A stretch of DNA of 64,000 nt from Granulosicoccus sp036478565 (GCA_965224525.1 OZ245050.1:2418001-2482000); one strand, 5' to 3'; counted from the first letter of the stretch, positions 8,323 through 18,131 are shown. Translations and numbers: made by a program. Notes: generated from the letters alone by a model not told the origin.

Positions 8323-9441
8323 TCAGAATTGTGTGGTTTTATTTGCAAAAACTAGATCTGATCTCCCGTGTCGGGATCGTTTATATACCCACTGACGCAC
8401 CAATGGATATAAAACACGTTCAACCAGCCAGGAGAACAGCAGAAGAATTGCAAAATACATCAAATATTCAATTAGAGGGTTCTCAATAAAATCGAGATAG
8501 GTCGCGCTCACCATCACATGGTAGTGCGATATATAAAGCACATATGAAATGGGCGCTAGCACCAGAAACGGCGCAAACAGTGTATCGAATCCACGCCAAC
8601 GCCAACGGTGCCAAAGCACGGCTATGATGACTGCTGCAAGGGCAAATCCAAAATGCCGTAGCTCCAGAAGTGGATGTAAGCCAAGCAGCACAAGTTGCCC
8701 GTCAAGAACCGCATCAATCACCTTGATGGACAATATTCCCGAAATTGCACTTAACACTGCAATCACCGGCAGACAGTTTCGAAACAGGAACGGTTTTTCA
8801 TCCAAATACAGATTGGAGAGAAATACGCCAGCCCACCATATCCCCATATAGGCAAACAAACGGGTAGCAAAGCCCGGGTACAAGACATAAAGACCACTGG
8901 CGACAACAGCAACGGAGAAAACCAGCACATTTTGTGATTGATGGTTACTAAACAGGCGTATGATCGGGTAGTACAACATGTAGAACCACCATTCATAAGA
9001 CAGTGACCAAAGCGGCCCATTATTCAGTAGTGGCTCAACGATAACGCCTGGCTTCATGCCGCCGGCATCCTGCAACATCAGAAGGTTGAGCACCAGAGGC
9101 TTCAGACCCACAACCACCCACTGCCCGGCATTAAAGCTCTCTGTCAGAAACCCTACGGCAAACACCACGAATAGCGGTATATAGATACGCGTAAAGCGTT
9201 TGATGAAATACGTGCGAAAAGTGAAATCATTGCCGGTTCTAAACGAATGATTAATCACGAATCCCGAGATCAGAAAAAATAAGATGACGGCTTCCTGGCC
9301 AAAGCGCAACAGTCTGCCAATATCAAGACCTGCCACAAAATAGTTCACATGGATGGTGTGGTGCAGAACCACATACAGGGCAGCAAATCCACGCAGTGCC
9401 TCAAGCTGCAGCAGTTTGTTGCCAGCCGTGGTATCTCTCAT
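8323..9441 (-). CDS. Acyltransferase-3 family membrane protein (copy 1)
   Basis: This 372-residue integral membrane protein of about ten helices starts with the family motif 'LEALRGFAALYVVLHHTIH', where the two His residues are the likely catalytic centre, followed by 'FGQEAVILFFLISGFVI' and 'GPLWSLSYEWWFYMLYYPII'. Acyltransferase-3 proteins O-acetylate or otherwise acylate surface polysaccharides. It is clearly paralogous to the protein at 14203-15339, sharing long near-identical stretches in the first 60 residues and around the 'NGPLWSLSYEWWFYML' motif. The spacing of six bases to the GT2 gene suggests one transcript. Confidence 0.92.
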   Translation of the reverse strand: MRDTTAGNKLLQLEALRGFAALYVVLHHTIHVNYFVAGLDIGRLLRFGQEAVILFFLISGFVINHSFRTGNDFTFRTYFIKRFTRIYIPLFVVFAVGFLTESFNAGQWVVVGLKPLVLNLLMLQDAGGMKPGVIVEPLLNNGPLWSLSYEWWFYMLYYPIIRLFSNHQSQNVLVFSVAVVASGLYVLYPGFATRLFAYMGIWWAGVFLSNLYLDEKPFLFRNCLPVIAVLSAISGILSIKVIDAVLDGQLVLLGLHPLLELRHFGFALAAVIIAVLWHRWRWRGFDTLFAPFLVLAPISYVLYISHYHVMVSATYLDFIENPLIEYLMYFAILLLFSWLVERVLYPLVRQWVYKRSRHGRSDLVFANKTTQF

Positions 9442-9510
9442 CGGTCAACCCACTGCCATGCGGGCAAAATGTACCGTGCAAGCACACAAATACCACTAAC
9501 CGGGTGATTG

Positions 9511-10872
9511 TTATGGCTTGTCAAGCTGACCACCTCCGTAACCGGAATCACCGCGATGCCCAGCGACAGCTGACAGCACGCGTCCCGCCGATTTAAAGGC
9601 ATCTTTTACCGGTGCGAACGACGGTTCCGTGTTTTTTATCTGAATCAGAAACAGTAATATCAGTGCAGCAAGTTGAATCCATACAAAATGAAAACGAAGC
9701 ACTGTTTGCTCGAACCAGGAAGTACCATTAAAAATTCCGATAACCTCATTCTCAATCAGAAATGAATAGGCGGCTTGTCCATTGACAATACTTAGCACCG
9801 GCAAAGAAAGGATCAACCAGGCGGACAGACTTGGTTCCCGTTTACTGATGCAATAGACCGCCCACGCAACGGGAAACACCAGAAACACACCGCTGTAGAA
9901 ACGGTGATAGACAATAAGCAGACTGACCAGGGCAATGATGGACAATTCCCGCAAAAACGTTTCCCGGGTGTCTTCAATAACAACTGATGGCCCGGACAAT
10001 AATGTTCGAAGAAGAATCGGCAAGCAAATCGCAAAGGACACCAGGCTGGCCCAAAACCCGGATTTCAACACACTGAACAAACCGGCTGGCAGATGTGTGA
10101 GAAGTTCCAGGCGCGGATTCAGTGCATTGACCTTGTTAAAGTTGTTTTCTGTCGAATTTAAAATCTGCAGGTATTCATCCGACCAACCCGGTACTCTGAG
10201 CGTTAACAGCAGCAGGCTTACTCCGATTATGGCTCCGCTGATCAAGAGTGAAGCTAAAGCGACGGAGATTTTGCCGCGCATAAGCAGGTAAATACAGATC
10301 AGTCCGGTGCTAGTGGGTTTCAGCGCCACTGCGACCCCCAGCAATACAGCAGACGTCAAACGCTGCGCTCCCCCTCTCTGTAACAAGGTTACGGCCAGCA
10401 AGCAAAACAACAAAATCATGTTGTCCAGTTGCCCTTGTCGAATACCCATCCTGAAAGAGCCAAGCATCAAACAGCTAGCGATTAACAACAATCCGTGAGT
10501 AGAGTTATAACGGAGTCCCGTTATCTTGAGCAGCAGAAGCACCGAAGCAACCATGCTGGCCAGATTCAATACAAGCCAGACGAATGAAGCACTGACATGA
10601 TCAAGCATGGTTAACGGTGCCATCAGCGCAAATGCACCAGGCAAGGTTATCTGAACACCGAGAGAATTTTTAACGTCTGGACCAAGATACGTTTGTAAAT
10701 ACCCTGAAAAATACGGGTTTTCACCTTTTACAAAGAGATCGCTGCCGACATAAAGGATATTGAAATCAACCATGCCGTTATTCAACGCCCTGCTGATTCC
10801 GTCATACCAGGTAAGCAGAACGACCAGCAAAAGAATTAACAAGAGTGGCAGATTTTTCTTGTATCCGTCCAT
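9511..10872 (-). CDS. GT87-type membrane glycosyltransferase (DUF2029)
   Basis: This 453-residue protein has about ten predicted membrane helices with an N-terminal helix at residues 8-26 followed by 'VDFNILYVGSDLFVKGENPYF', the acidic first loop typical of GT-C enzymes such as GT87 polyprenyl-phosphate mannosyltransferases. A second signature is 'GVAVALKPTSTGLICIYLLMRGK'. It probably transfers a sugar from a polyprenyl phosphate to a glycan on the periplasmic face. Its minus-strand neighbours are an acyltransferase and a GtrB/GtrA-type pair, which would supply the donor. Specificity is unknown. Confidence 0.8.
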   Translation of the reverse strand: MDGYKKNLPLLLILLLVVLLTWYDGISRALNNGMVDFNILYVGSDLFVKGENPYFSGYLQTYLGPDVKNSLGVQITLPGAFALMAPLTMLDHVSASFVWLVLNLASMVASVLLLLKITGLRYNSTHGLLLIASCLMLGSFRMGIRQGQLDNMILLFCLLAVTLLQRGGAQRLTSAVLLGVAVALKPTSTGLICIYLLMRGKISVALASLLISGAIIGVSLLLLTLRVPGWSDEYLQILNSTENNFNKVNALNPRLELLTHLPAGLFSVLKSGFWASLVSFAICLPILLRTLLSGPSVVIEDTRETFLRELSIIALVSLLIVYHRFYSGVFLVFPVAWAVYCISKREPSLSAWLILSLPVLSIVNGQAAYSFLIENEVIGIFNGTSWFEQTVLRFHFVWIQLAALILLFLIQIKNTEPSFAPVKDAFKSAGRVLSAVAGHRGDSGYGGGQLDKP

Positions 10873-11073
10873 TTACATACATCCCTTACCGCACTTCCAG
10901 TAGCGTCATCAAACGCCTTTACCCGGTTTGTTTTTCCAGCAACTGATGGGACGTTAACCGAACAATGAGTCAGTGGCAATACTAACTATACTAATGGCGA
11001 GGGCTGGGTGATTGATGTGCATCAATACGAACTTACGGTGTTTATAACCACCATCCGCAACTGCGGATTCGAT

Positions 11074-12255
11074 TCAGCCGGGCGGCGTACTGACAACAGT
11101 TTTACTGGGGTGTGCCAGCTGGAATCCCAGCCGGTTCCAAGTGTAGTAGGAGTGCAGAAAATAATTGCCAACTGCGGCGAAAAGCACACCAACCAGATAC
11201 GTGGGATATAGCGTAAAGAGACTGTCTTGTAAAAAAGGGAAATTCGTCAGTAAAAGACTCAAGACCGATAGCTGAACAACCAGCCCGTAGCAACAGACCA
11301 GCTGATACAAACCAAGACCGACAACAAAATTTCGGCCTCTGAAGGTATTAGGTGTGAAGGTGAAAAAATTATTGGCTACATAGGTCCAGAGTATGGCGAT
11401 TTCCACACCGACAACCACTGCCACCGGAATACCCATGCCGAGCTGTTGAGCAACGGCAAAACCACCGAAATTGACCAATGAGCCTGTGACACCAACCAGA
11501 CCGAATTTGACAAATTGACTGGGAACAAGCCAGCCAAAACGCAAATCAATCAACGCCAGCACATACTCGATTGCAACCGAAGCATTTAGTTTGGTTTCAC
11601 CGTGTACACGGTTGCGAAAGGTATAGCCGACCTCACTGATTGAGGGATCGTCCCCACGTGCAATGAACTCCAGTAGAATCTTGAATCCCTGCGGGTTTAC
11701 CCGATCGATCGTCGCCTCGAAATACTCACGGGAAATGGCAAAATAACCGCTCATTGGGTCTTGTACTGTTTTCCCAACCATCTTGTCGGCCAACCAGCGT
11801 GCGCCGCTGCTAACGATTCGTCGTCGGCGTGACCAACTGCCATAGCTTCCGCCTTCTGCTTCACGACTGCCGACGCAAACATCCATGCCGGATTCAATAA
11901 CCTCTCGGTACATAGCGGGCAAAATCGCTTCATCATGCTGTAAGTCAGCGTCCATGACAGCCAGACATCGACCACGAGCTTCCAGCAAGCCAGCCGTGAC
12001 GGCGCTGGACAAACCTTTGGCAGAGCGACGACGCAAAACGCTGATACGCGGGTTGCCGTTGGCAAGCCCTTCCACAACCTGCCAGGTTAGATCCGGACTA
12101 TCGTCATCAACAACGATAACTTCATAGTTGATACCTGCCAGTGTCGTGACCAGCCGCTCCACCAGCAGACGGATATTCTCAGCCTCATTATAAGTGGGTA
12201 TGACTACGCTCAGCTCGCAGCCTGTGTTGTCTGGCAACTGCAAGGCGGGTTTCAA
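11074..12255 (-). CDS. GT2 glycosyltransferase fused to a GtrA domain
   Basis: The 393-residue protein joins a DPM1-like GT2 domain (residues about 12-235: 'LSVVIPTYNEAENIRLLVERL', 'VIVVDDDSPDLTWQVV', 'LAVMDADLQHDE', 'SGYFAISREYFE') to a GtrA-like four-helix domain ('FVKFGLVGVTGSLVNFGGFAV', 'WTYVANNFFTF'). It would both make a polyprenyl-phosphate sugar and help flip it. The only in-frame start at the 5' end is TTG (12255), overlapping the stop of the FAD oxidoreductase (TTGA), so translational coupling is likely. It is paralogous in function to the separate GT2 and GtrA genes at 5.9-8.3 kb. Confidence 0.9.
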   Translation of the reverse strand: MKPALQLPDNTGCELSVVIPTYNEAENIRLLVERLVTTLAGINYEVIVVDDDSPDLTWQVVEGLANGNPRISVLRRRSAKGLSSAVTAGLLEARGRCLAVMDADLQHDEAILPAMYREVIESGMDVCVGSREAEGGSYGSWSRRRRIVSSGARWLADKMVGKTVQDPMSGYFAISREYFEATIDRVNPQGFKILLEFIARGDDPSISEVGYTFRNRVHGETKLNASVAIEYVLALIDLRFGWLVPSQFVKFGLVGVTGSLVNFGGFAVAQQLGMGIPVAVVVGVEIAILWTYVANNFFTFTPNTFRGRNFVVGLGLYQLVCCYGLVVQLSVLSLLLTNFPFLQDSLFTLYPTYLVGVLFAAVGNYFLHSYYTWNRLGFQLAHPSKTVVSTPPG

Positions 12256-13610
12256 CTCGATGGTGACAAACGGTCTTCGGTCAACATATCAGCCATGCGG
12301 TAGCCATCTCGCACCGCATAGTTTGTACCGCGATCCATCGGAAATATCTGCGCAAAGTTGCACAGGTAGGCGTTTTCACACGGGGTACGGTGATCTACCA
12401 GTTTGTTCTCGAAGCCGACATCCACAATATGTTGCGCGTTTTTGAAGCGGAACAAGTGATTTTCGACCACAGACTCGCGGCTGAATTCTGGAAACATGTC
12501 GCCAAGGGCTGTAAACCATTTTTCGGTCAGGCCCTCTTCGGTGTCGTGCATATAGGGATGCTCTGGCGGCACATAGTCGCCAATATAATAAACATGCTTG
12601 CCATCAAACTTTTCCGTACCTATCAGGCTGGTCAGACTCAAAAACACAACGAACGGTGAGTTCGGCGTGTTGATGTTGTGCCAGTAGTATGGGCTGATTG
12701 GTTTGTCGGTGGCGAATACCAGCACAGCCGCATCCAGATAATCGATATCCCTCAGCTTCTTGAAATAATCCGGCGCTGAGTCATGAAAGGCTGTGAGAAG
12801 TTTGTCAGCCACGTTACTGGGTGTTGTCAGCAAAACCTGGTCAAATTCACGCGTACCCGCTCCTGTTGTCAACTGCACCCCGCCGCCGCCCGGAGCACTT
12901 TCAACTGAATGTACCGGTGTTGAGAGTTCTATTTGACCGCCGTATTGCGAAAACCGACGTGTTAACTCATTGGTGATAGTGACAAAACCGCCTTCGATGT
13001 ATCCAAGTGCTTCGCCGCCAAGTTTTGCATCGCGGGTTTCCACACGTTGTTTGATACGCCCCCACAGCCAGCACATGGTGACTTTGTCGTAGTAGCGGTC
13101 AAACTTGCCCTTGAGCAATGGCTGCCAGATAACATCAACAACTTGTTGACCAGCATATTTGGTTAACCAGTCAAGGGCGCTGATTTTTGTCAGCGATTCC
13201 CAGTTGCGTATTTTTTGCAGATAAAGCACTGATACACCCGCACGAATCCGGTTTATAAACGACAGCGGAGTGAAACGTATCAGATCAATCGGGTTTTCCA
13301 TCGGGTACAACTTGCCGTCGTAATAAGTAGAAACAGACGATTTGTGATACACAAGCTGGTCGCGCAAACCCAGTTCGTCCAGCAAGCCCTGCATGTGCTC
13401 ATCTGTCTGATAAAGGAAGTGATACGCCTTTTCCACTGGTTTGCCCAGCATTTCAAAACCTGCGCACAAGCCGCCCAACGTGTCGCCAGCCTCAATCAGA
13501 GTGACCTCTGCTCCGCGCTCTGACAACTTCCATGCAGCGGTCAGCCCTGTAAGGCCTGCACCGACGACAGCGACGCGGGTTCCATTTAATTCAATTGACT
13601 GTTCATTCAC
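12252..13610 (-). CDS. NAD(P)/FAD-dependent oxidoreductase, amine-oxidase / UDP-galactopyranose-mutase-like
   Basis: This 452-residue flavoprotein has an N-terminal dinucleotide-binding fold ('VAVVGAGLTGLTAAWKLSERG' then 'VTLIEAGDTLGGLC') and a C-terminal FAD closure region ('MDRGTNYAVRDGYRMADML'). The protoporphyrinogen-oxidase/UGM-like superfamily is certain; the reaction is not. It lies between a GT2-GtrA fusion and a stand-alone GtrA, with overlapping ends on both sides (4 and 8 bases). This suggests it acts on a lipid-linked or nucleotide-linked sugar, for example a ring contraction or redox step before flipping; that is inference. Confidence 0.82.
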   Translation of the reverse strand: MNEQSIELNGTRVAVVGAGLTGLTAAWKLSERGAEVTLIEAGDTLGGLCAGFEMLGKPVEKAYHFLYQTDEHMQGLLDELGLRDQLVYHKSSVSTYYDGKLYPMENPIDLIRFTPLSFINRIRAGVSVLYLQKIRNWESLTKISALDWLTKYAGQQVVDVIWQPLLKGKFDRYYDKVTMCWLWGRIKQRVETRDAKLGGEALGYIEGGFVTITNELTRRFSQYGGQIELSTPVHSVESAPGGGGVQLTTGAGTREFDQVLLTTPSNVADKLLTAFHDSAPDYFKKLRDIDYLDAAVLVFATDKPISPYYWHNINTPNSPFVVFLSLTSLIGTEKFDGKHVYYIGDYVPPEHPYMHDTEEGLTEKWFTALGDMFPEFSRESVVENHLFRFKNAQHIVDVGFENKLVDHRTPCENAYLCNFAQIFPMDRGTNYAVRDGYRMADMLTEDRLSPSS

Positions 13611-14016
13611 GAAAAGAAATTCTCGAATTTAAAAAATACTGAAAGAAAAAAACGAACGGCAATGAAGCAAGCTTGCCGACCGTACCACCCATCGGGGTAT
13701 AGGACTCCACCAGCCAGATAATTAGCGCCCCAAGGAGATAACCCAGAGCAACTATCACAGCAAATGAGGCAGCTCGCCACAGCAGCTTGTCGGTGGTGCC
13801 AAAATTGAACCAGGCATTGCAGGTAAAGCTGTACAGAGCAGATACCGGAATGGAAATCGAGTGGGCCGTTAACGCCGGGAATTCCAGCCACTCGTACAGC
13901 AGCACAAACAGCCCGACATCTATGGCGGAGGCAACACCGCCTATCAGACCATACATCACCAGACGATTGTCGAGAATAGCCTGACGCCAGCCAGTCTTCA
14001 CAATGGAGCCAGTCAA
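13603..14016 (-). CDS. GtrA-family membrane protein
   Basis: This 137-residue, four-helix GtrA-like protein has 'YGLIGGVASAIDVGLFVLLYEWL' at the N-terminus and 'SIPVSALYSFTCNAWFNFG' centrally, the Tyr/Asn-rich GtrA signature. Start is non-ATG: TTG at 14016 or GTG at 14001. Its 3' end overlaps the FAD oxidoreductase start. The predicted job is flipping of a polyprenyl-phosphate sugar made by the neighbouring GT2 enzyme. An overlapping open frame at 13607-14026 is a shadow of this gene. Confidence 0.82.
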   Translation of the reverse strand: MTGSIVKTGWRQAILDNRLVMYGLIGGVASAIDVGLFVLLYEWLEFPALTAHSISIPVSALYSFTCNAWFNFGTTDKLLWRAASFAVIVALGYLLGALIIWLVESYTPMGGTVGKLASLPFVFFFQYFLNSRISFRE

Positions 14017-14202
14017 AACAGTTCAATCTCGCTATGCACTTGTAGATGTGTCCGTTCAGGTCACAGGCAGCGCTCGGCTTGCCCGGAATATTACACCGTA
14101 ATTATGCCTGTTCTGAACCCGTATTTGTGTCAGGTAATACCCTTTTTGCGACATTCCTTTGCGATATACAAAATCCACTCGTAATACTGATTCTGCGTCA
14201 GG

Positions 14203-15339
14203 TCAAACACCACGAGTTCGTACAGCTGGACCTCGTGGAGCATTCAGCATTGGCATCAGCGAGCGCTTAACTGCAGGGTAGATCACCCTTTCGATCAGCC
14301 ATGAGACTGCAATGGTTATGGCAAAATAGGCAAACCATTCGATAACCGGGTGGTTAATGAATGCCAGGTATTGCGCTTTCGCCATCAGAAACCAATGAGT
14401 GATATAGATACCGTAAGAAATGGGTGCAAACAGCAAAAATGGCTTGAATACCAAATTGAAACCTCGCCAGCTCAGGCGGTGCCAGCAAAGTGCCGATAAT
14501 AACGCCACCAGCGCAAACAGGAAATGACGCACACCAAGCACCGGGTGTACACCAAGCAGCATACGCGCACCTGTGCCGCGCTCGATCAGCGTGTCCGCGA
14601 TCAGGATTCCTGTGATTGTAGCCAGTGAAGCTGCAGGCAGAATAAAAGGCCTCCAACTCATCAAACGGCCACGAACGTATTCATCCGCAAGCACAACGCC
14701 GGTCCACCAAATAGCCAGATACATGAGCAATCGCGGTACAAATGTGGGCCATATCACGAAAATCAGCGCCGAACTCACCGCCACTGCAAACACGACCCGA
14801 TCCCTCATCACCGTCCGGTCAAAGAAGGTGAATAGTGGAAAAAACAACATATAGAACCACCATTCGTAACTCAGGGACCAAAGCGGCCCATTGCCCATAT
14901 AAGCATCGACAATCACGTTCGGTCGCGCAAAAGACCAATCCTGCAGCATCAGTAGATTGCCCAGAAGCTGCCACGGTTCCATGGAAACCAGTAGGCCCGC
15001 CTGACCCGACGCAACGAGATAACTCAGTGCGTAGACGCTCAGTACCGGAATGTATATCCGAAGTGCCCTTTTCCAGAAATAGCTCCTGAAAGACTTGTTG
15101 GATGTGTGTACCTGCGCATAGCTGATGACGAAGCCAGACAGCAGAAAGAACAGGATGACGGCCTCCTGACCAAAGCGAAGAACACGGCCAACTGGTAAAC
15201 CAGCGAAACCCCAGTCGTCGGGCAATGTGTGATGGAATACCACCCAAATCGCCGCAAAACCACGCAAGGCTTCCAGGCGATCAAGTTTTTTTGCTGTTAC
15301 GGCTGTCGATATTGATTGAGCTGTTTGTACGCTGACCAT
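14203..15339 (-). CDS. Acyltransferase-3 family membrane protein (copy 2)
   Basis: This 378-residue protein with about ten membrane helices opens with 'LEALRGFAAIWVVFHHTL' and later has 'FGQEAVILFFLLSGFVIS' and 'NGPLWSLSYEWWFYMLFFPLF'. It should acylate, most likely O-acetylate, a surface glycan. It is a paralogue of the protein at 8323-9441 with the same length and helix pattern, pointing to duplication of an ancestral block. It is divergent from the GT-C gene at 15478. A poorly conserved 187-base gap separates it from the GtrA gene. Confidence 0.92.
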   Translation of the reverse strand: MVSVQTAQSISTAVTAKKLDRLEALRGFAAIWVVFHHTLPDDWGFAGLPVGRVLRFGQEAVILFFLLSGFVISYAQVHTSNKSFRSYFWKRALRIYIPVLSVYALSYLVASGQAGLLVSMEPWQLLGNLLMLQDWSFARPNVIVDAYMGNGPLWSLSYEWWFYMLFFPLFTFFDRTVMRDRVVFAVAVSSALIFVIWPTFVPRLLMYLAIWWTGVVLADEYVRGRLMSWRPFILPAASLATITGILIADTLIERGTGARMLLGVHPVLGVRHFLFALVALLSALCWHRLSWRGFNLVFKPFLLFAPISYGIYITHWFLMAKAQYLAFINHPVIEWFAYFAITIAVSWLIERVIYPAVKRSLMPMLNAPRGPAVRTRGV

Positions 15340-15477
15340 GCCTCGCAGGATACAGATCGTGACTGAATTTTACTCAGCAAAGATCTACGCTTTGGCGGCT
15401 ATACTGAATATTCAACGCCGTGGCAGCCTCTGTCTCGGGTTTTCAACTTCCCGGAAGATAAACTTGCCACATCTGGT

Positions 15478-16989
15478 ATGACCGCGGCTCATCCAATACC
15501 AATGACAGATAATCTGAGGCCACCACCACTACTTGTGGTGGCAATTACTGTGCTCGCCTTGCTAGCCGGTCTGTGGTTTGCAAGCGAAGGGGTTCGCGGT
15601 ACCGATCAGTACACTTATTTAAGCGACGTAGAAACACTGGCGCAGAATCAGCCGCCTCTCAGTAATTTGTACTTCCCGGCCAAATTGCTGCGAGAGGGCA
15701 CTGACACGACGCCAAACTACTTTTCACACAATGGCCCGCTAATGCAGCTAGTGGCGATGCTTTCCCGAAAATTCGACAGTTACAGCAGCTGGATCGCAAT
15801 CAATCTGGCCTCACACCTGGTAGTGGCAGGAGCGCTGTTTTGGGTTATTGGCGCGCAATGTAATCGATCGATTGCAGCCTGGACTACCTTGCTCTATCTG
15901 GCTTCTCCTATCGCTTTCTGGCAATCTGCCAATATTTTGCAAGAGCAGTTTTTCGCCGCTGTGCTGGCACTGATACTGTTCGGATACACATTCCGCCATA
16001 CTGGAATTGGCGAATTGCTTTTGATTACAGCTCTCGCGCTGGGTATCCTGGCGCATCCATTGTTCATCGCACCCGCCCTGCTTTATCCCCTCCTTGGCTT
16101 GTTTATTACGCGGAAGCCACGAACCATTCTGCGAACGCTGTTACTGATTGCAGCGCTTGCGATCATGCTTTACCTGAAATCCCACAGTGCAGAGTTCTAT
16201 CCCTCGATATTTCAGCCCAGCCTGGAAATTATCATCACATCGGCCGTTCCCGGAGGTTCCAATGTTTTTTGGCACTTCGCCGAATACCTGCCTGAGCTCA
16301 ATGCCGAATTGCTCATCAACAAGTTCAAGGTTGCAGCTCTCAAACACGTGTTTGACCTTCGACATACGGCATTCTATTTCTATACGAACATGGCGTTCCT
16401 TGCACTGGGTTACCTCTTGTTATTTCATTACAGACGCTACCGAGAGCAAATTTTCGTCATTGGCTTGTTCCTTGGATTGTATGCAGCCATTATCGTGCTA
16501 CAACAGAACCATGCTCGCTTTCAGCAGATAATTGCACCGGCAAGTTTTCTGGCCATAGCGCTCGCACTGCACCATGTCACTACGCGCTACCTAAAGCCTG
16601 CGCTCGTATGCCTGCTATTTCTGACAGTAGCGTTCGACGCCCTGCTGGCAAAACGGCTGCATGACGACTCACAACTGGAACGAACCGATCTCGCTACCAT
16701 TGTTAAGCACACAGAGTTTCCAGTCGATGCTCGTATTGCGATGCTGGATGTCAAACCGCATGGCCCGTTGGCACGCGCATTTCGACCGTTACCCGTACTC
16801 ACGGTCTGGTCCAGCATGTTAACGGAGGTATCCGTGGAGCGCGCTTTCACGTTGTTCGACCCCAGCCATATTCTGTCGGTGACAACGCTGCCACCACAGC
16901 TCAAAACCCTGTTTCAACAGACAGGTACAATAGATTCACGCCTTTTTGGTCAGGTAGGAATATACAAACAAACTACCCAAAAACCTTGA
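15478..16989 (+). CDS. Polytopic membrane glycosyltransferase, GT39/ArnT-like (GT-C fold)
   Basis: The 503-residue protein has about ten to eleven membrane helices and an early loop with 'EGVRGTDQYTYLSDVETLAQ', containing acidic residues placed as in GT-C enzymes. A C-terminal soluble part of about 90 residues follows residue 400. It most likely transfers a sugar from polyprenyl phosphate to a glycan at the periplasmic face. ATG at 15502 is an alternative start. The gene ends only eight bases from the convergent ATP-grasp gene. The family is inferred from topology and loop features, as no strong family-defining motif is visible. Confidence 0.65.
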   Translation: MTAAHPIPMTDNLRPPPLLVVAITVLALLAGLWFASEGVRGTDQYTYLSDVETLAQNQPPLSNLYFPAKLLREGTDTTPNYFSHNGPLMQLVAMLSRKFDSYSSWIAINLASHLVVAGALFWVIGAQCNRSIAAWTTLLYLASPIAFWQSANILQEQFFAAVLALILFGYTFRHTGIGELLLITALALGILAHPLFIAPALLYPLLGLFITRKPRTILRTLLLIAALAIMLYLKSHSAEFYPSIFQPSLEIIITSAVPGGSNVFWHFAEYLPELNAELLINKFKVAALKHVFDLRHTAFYFYTNMAFLALGYLLLFHYRRYREQIFVIGLFLGLYAAIIVLQQNHARFQQIIAPASFLAIALALHHVTTRYLKPALVCLLFLTVAFDALLAKRLHDDSQLERTDLATIVKHTEFPVDARIAMLDVKPHGPLARAFRPLPVLTVWSSMLTEVSVERAFTLFDPSHILSVTTLPPQLKTLFQQTGTIDSRLFGQVGIYKQTTQKP

Positions 16990-16997
16990 ACCAAACA

Positions 16998-18131
16998 TCA
17001 CCCGGCGGGAGTATATCTCTCCGCTGACACCGAATAGTTGTGATCCTGTTTTAAACGTGAAGTAAGTTGGCTATCTTGCAAAGCCTCAGAACACAAGACA
17101 GGTTTGCCTATTTCTACCAACCCATCCGCCTTGGCAAAAATGGTATCAAACTGTTTCCCAAATTTTGAGCAATCGTGTTCCCGGCCAGCCGCCCAGTCCA
17201 TGACAGCGGCCGGATAATTTGCCCCTGCCAGGTGGGAAAACGGGTACCCACCACCAAATCGGGGATTCAGCTCCAGAACGCTGGCGGTATCGCCGTCGAC
17301 AAATACATCGCAATCCAGATTACCAATATGTTTAAGATTTGATCCGATGAGCAATGCGACTGTATCAAGACCCACATGCTCGCGGACACACGCCTTGTCC
17401 GTCTCTCCGGCACGCATAGCAAGCTTTTCCTTGACATAAATACTGCGAACGCTGCCATTGAAATCATTGAGAACATCAATGCCGTATTCCTTACCTGTCA
17501 GAGTTTCCTGAATGACGATGTCGGGAAGGTTCGTCTGACGTTGAATGCTGCCCAATGCAATATTTCGCCGTACCAGTTGCTCGTGTACAAGACTGACGGT
17601 ATGCATTAATTCCGATACAGAAAAAACACTGTGCACACCAATGGATGCACTTCCCCAGCGCGGTTTGACGACTAGGGGAAAACTGACTTGCGATGCATCC
17701 AACGCATCTATCGCTTCGTTTACAGAGGCAAAAGTCAGTGCCGTTTTAATACCGAGTTTTGTTAGCCAGCGAGCTGTTTCCAGCTTGTCAAAGCACAAAT
17801 CGATAACGGCAGGGCTGGAAACCAGTAATTTGGCACCCACCTCTTCAAACTGGCAACGAGAGCGAGCCAGCACAGGTAATTCCAGGTCGCTCAGTGACAC
17901 AACCAGGTCAATGGATTCTTCAACACAGATCGCCAGCAAATGATTGATATATTCAGGTGCGAACAAATATGGCACCTGATAGGCAACATCACATTCCTGG
18001 AGAGCGGCCGCGTTGCCATCGGCATCGGCACCGACGATTTTGGTCGTAGCCGTTTGGCCATAACGAAAAAAATCAACAAGATAATTTCGGCGACCTGCGC
18101 ATGTCAGCAAAATATTCACAGCAGAATTCAA
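16998..18131 (-). CDS. ATP-grasp ligase, carbamoyl-phosphate-synthase-large-subunit-like
   Basis: The 377-residue protein has an N-terminal Rossmann-like lobe ('ILLTCAGRRNYLVDFF') and ATP-grasp elements: 'CFDKLETARWL', 'FPLVVKPRWGSASIGV', 'DIVIQETLTGKEYGIDVL', and the metal-binding 'SVLELNPRFGGGYPF'. This short-form CPSase-like class occurs in polysaccharide clusters and probably forms an amide or peptide-like bond with ATP. The start is TTG, overlapping the dehydrogenase stop. It is the last gene of a four-gene operon (sugar transferase, aminotransferase, dehydrogenase, ligase), which suggests it attaches an amino or hydroxy acid to a sugar. Substrate unknown. Confidence 0.87.
   Translation of the reverse strand: MNSAVNILLTCAGRRNYLVDFFRYGQTATTKIVGADADGNAAALQECDVAYQVPYLFAPEYINHLLAICVEESIDLVVSLSDLELPVLARSRCQFEEVGAKLLVSSPAVIDLCFDKLETARWLTKLGIKTALTFASVNEAIDALDASQVSFPLVVKPRWGSASIGVHSVFSVSELMHTVSLVHEQLVRRNIALGSIQRQTNLPDIVIQETLTGKEYGIDVLNDFNGSVRSIYVKEKLAMRAGETDKACVREHVGLDTVALLIGSNLKHIGNLDCDVFVDGDTASVLELNPRFGGGYPFSHLAGANYPAAVMDWAAGREHDCSKFGKQFDTIFAKADGLVEIGKPVLCSEALQDSQLTSRLKQDHNYSVSAERYTPAG

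Noticed and set aside
13607..14026. 139-residue minus-strand frame
   Set aside because: It overlaps the GtrA frame 13603-14016; the latter has the family signature, so the other is a shadow.
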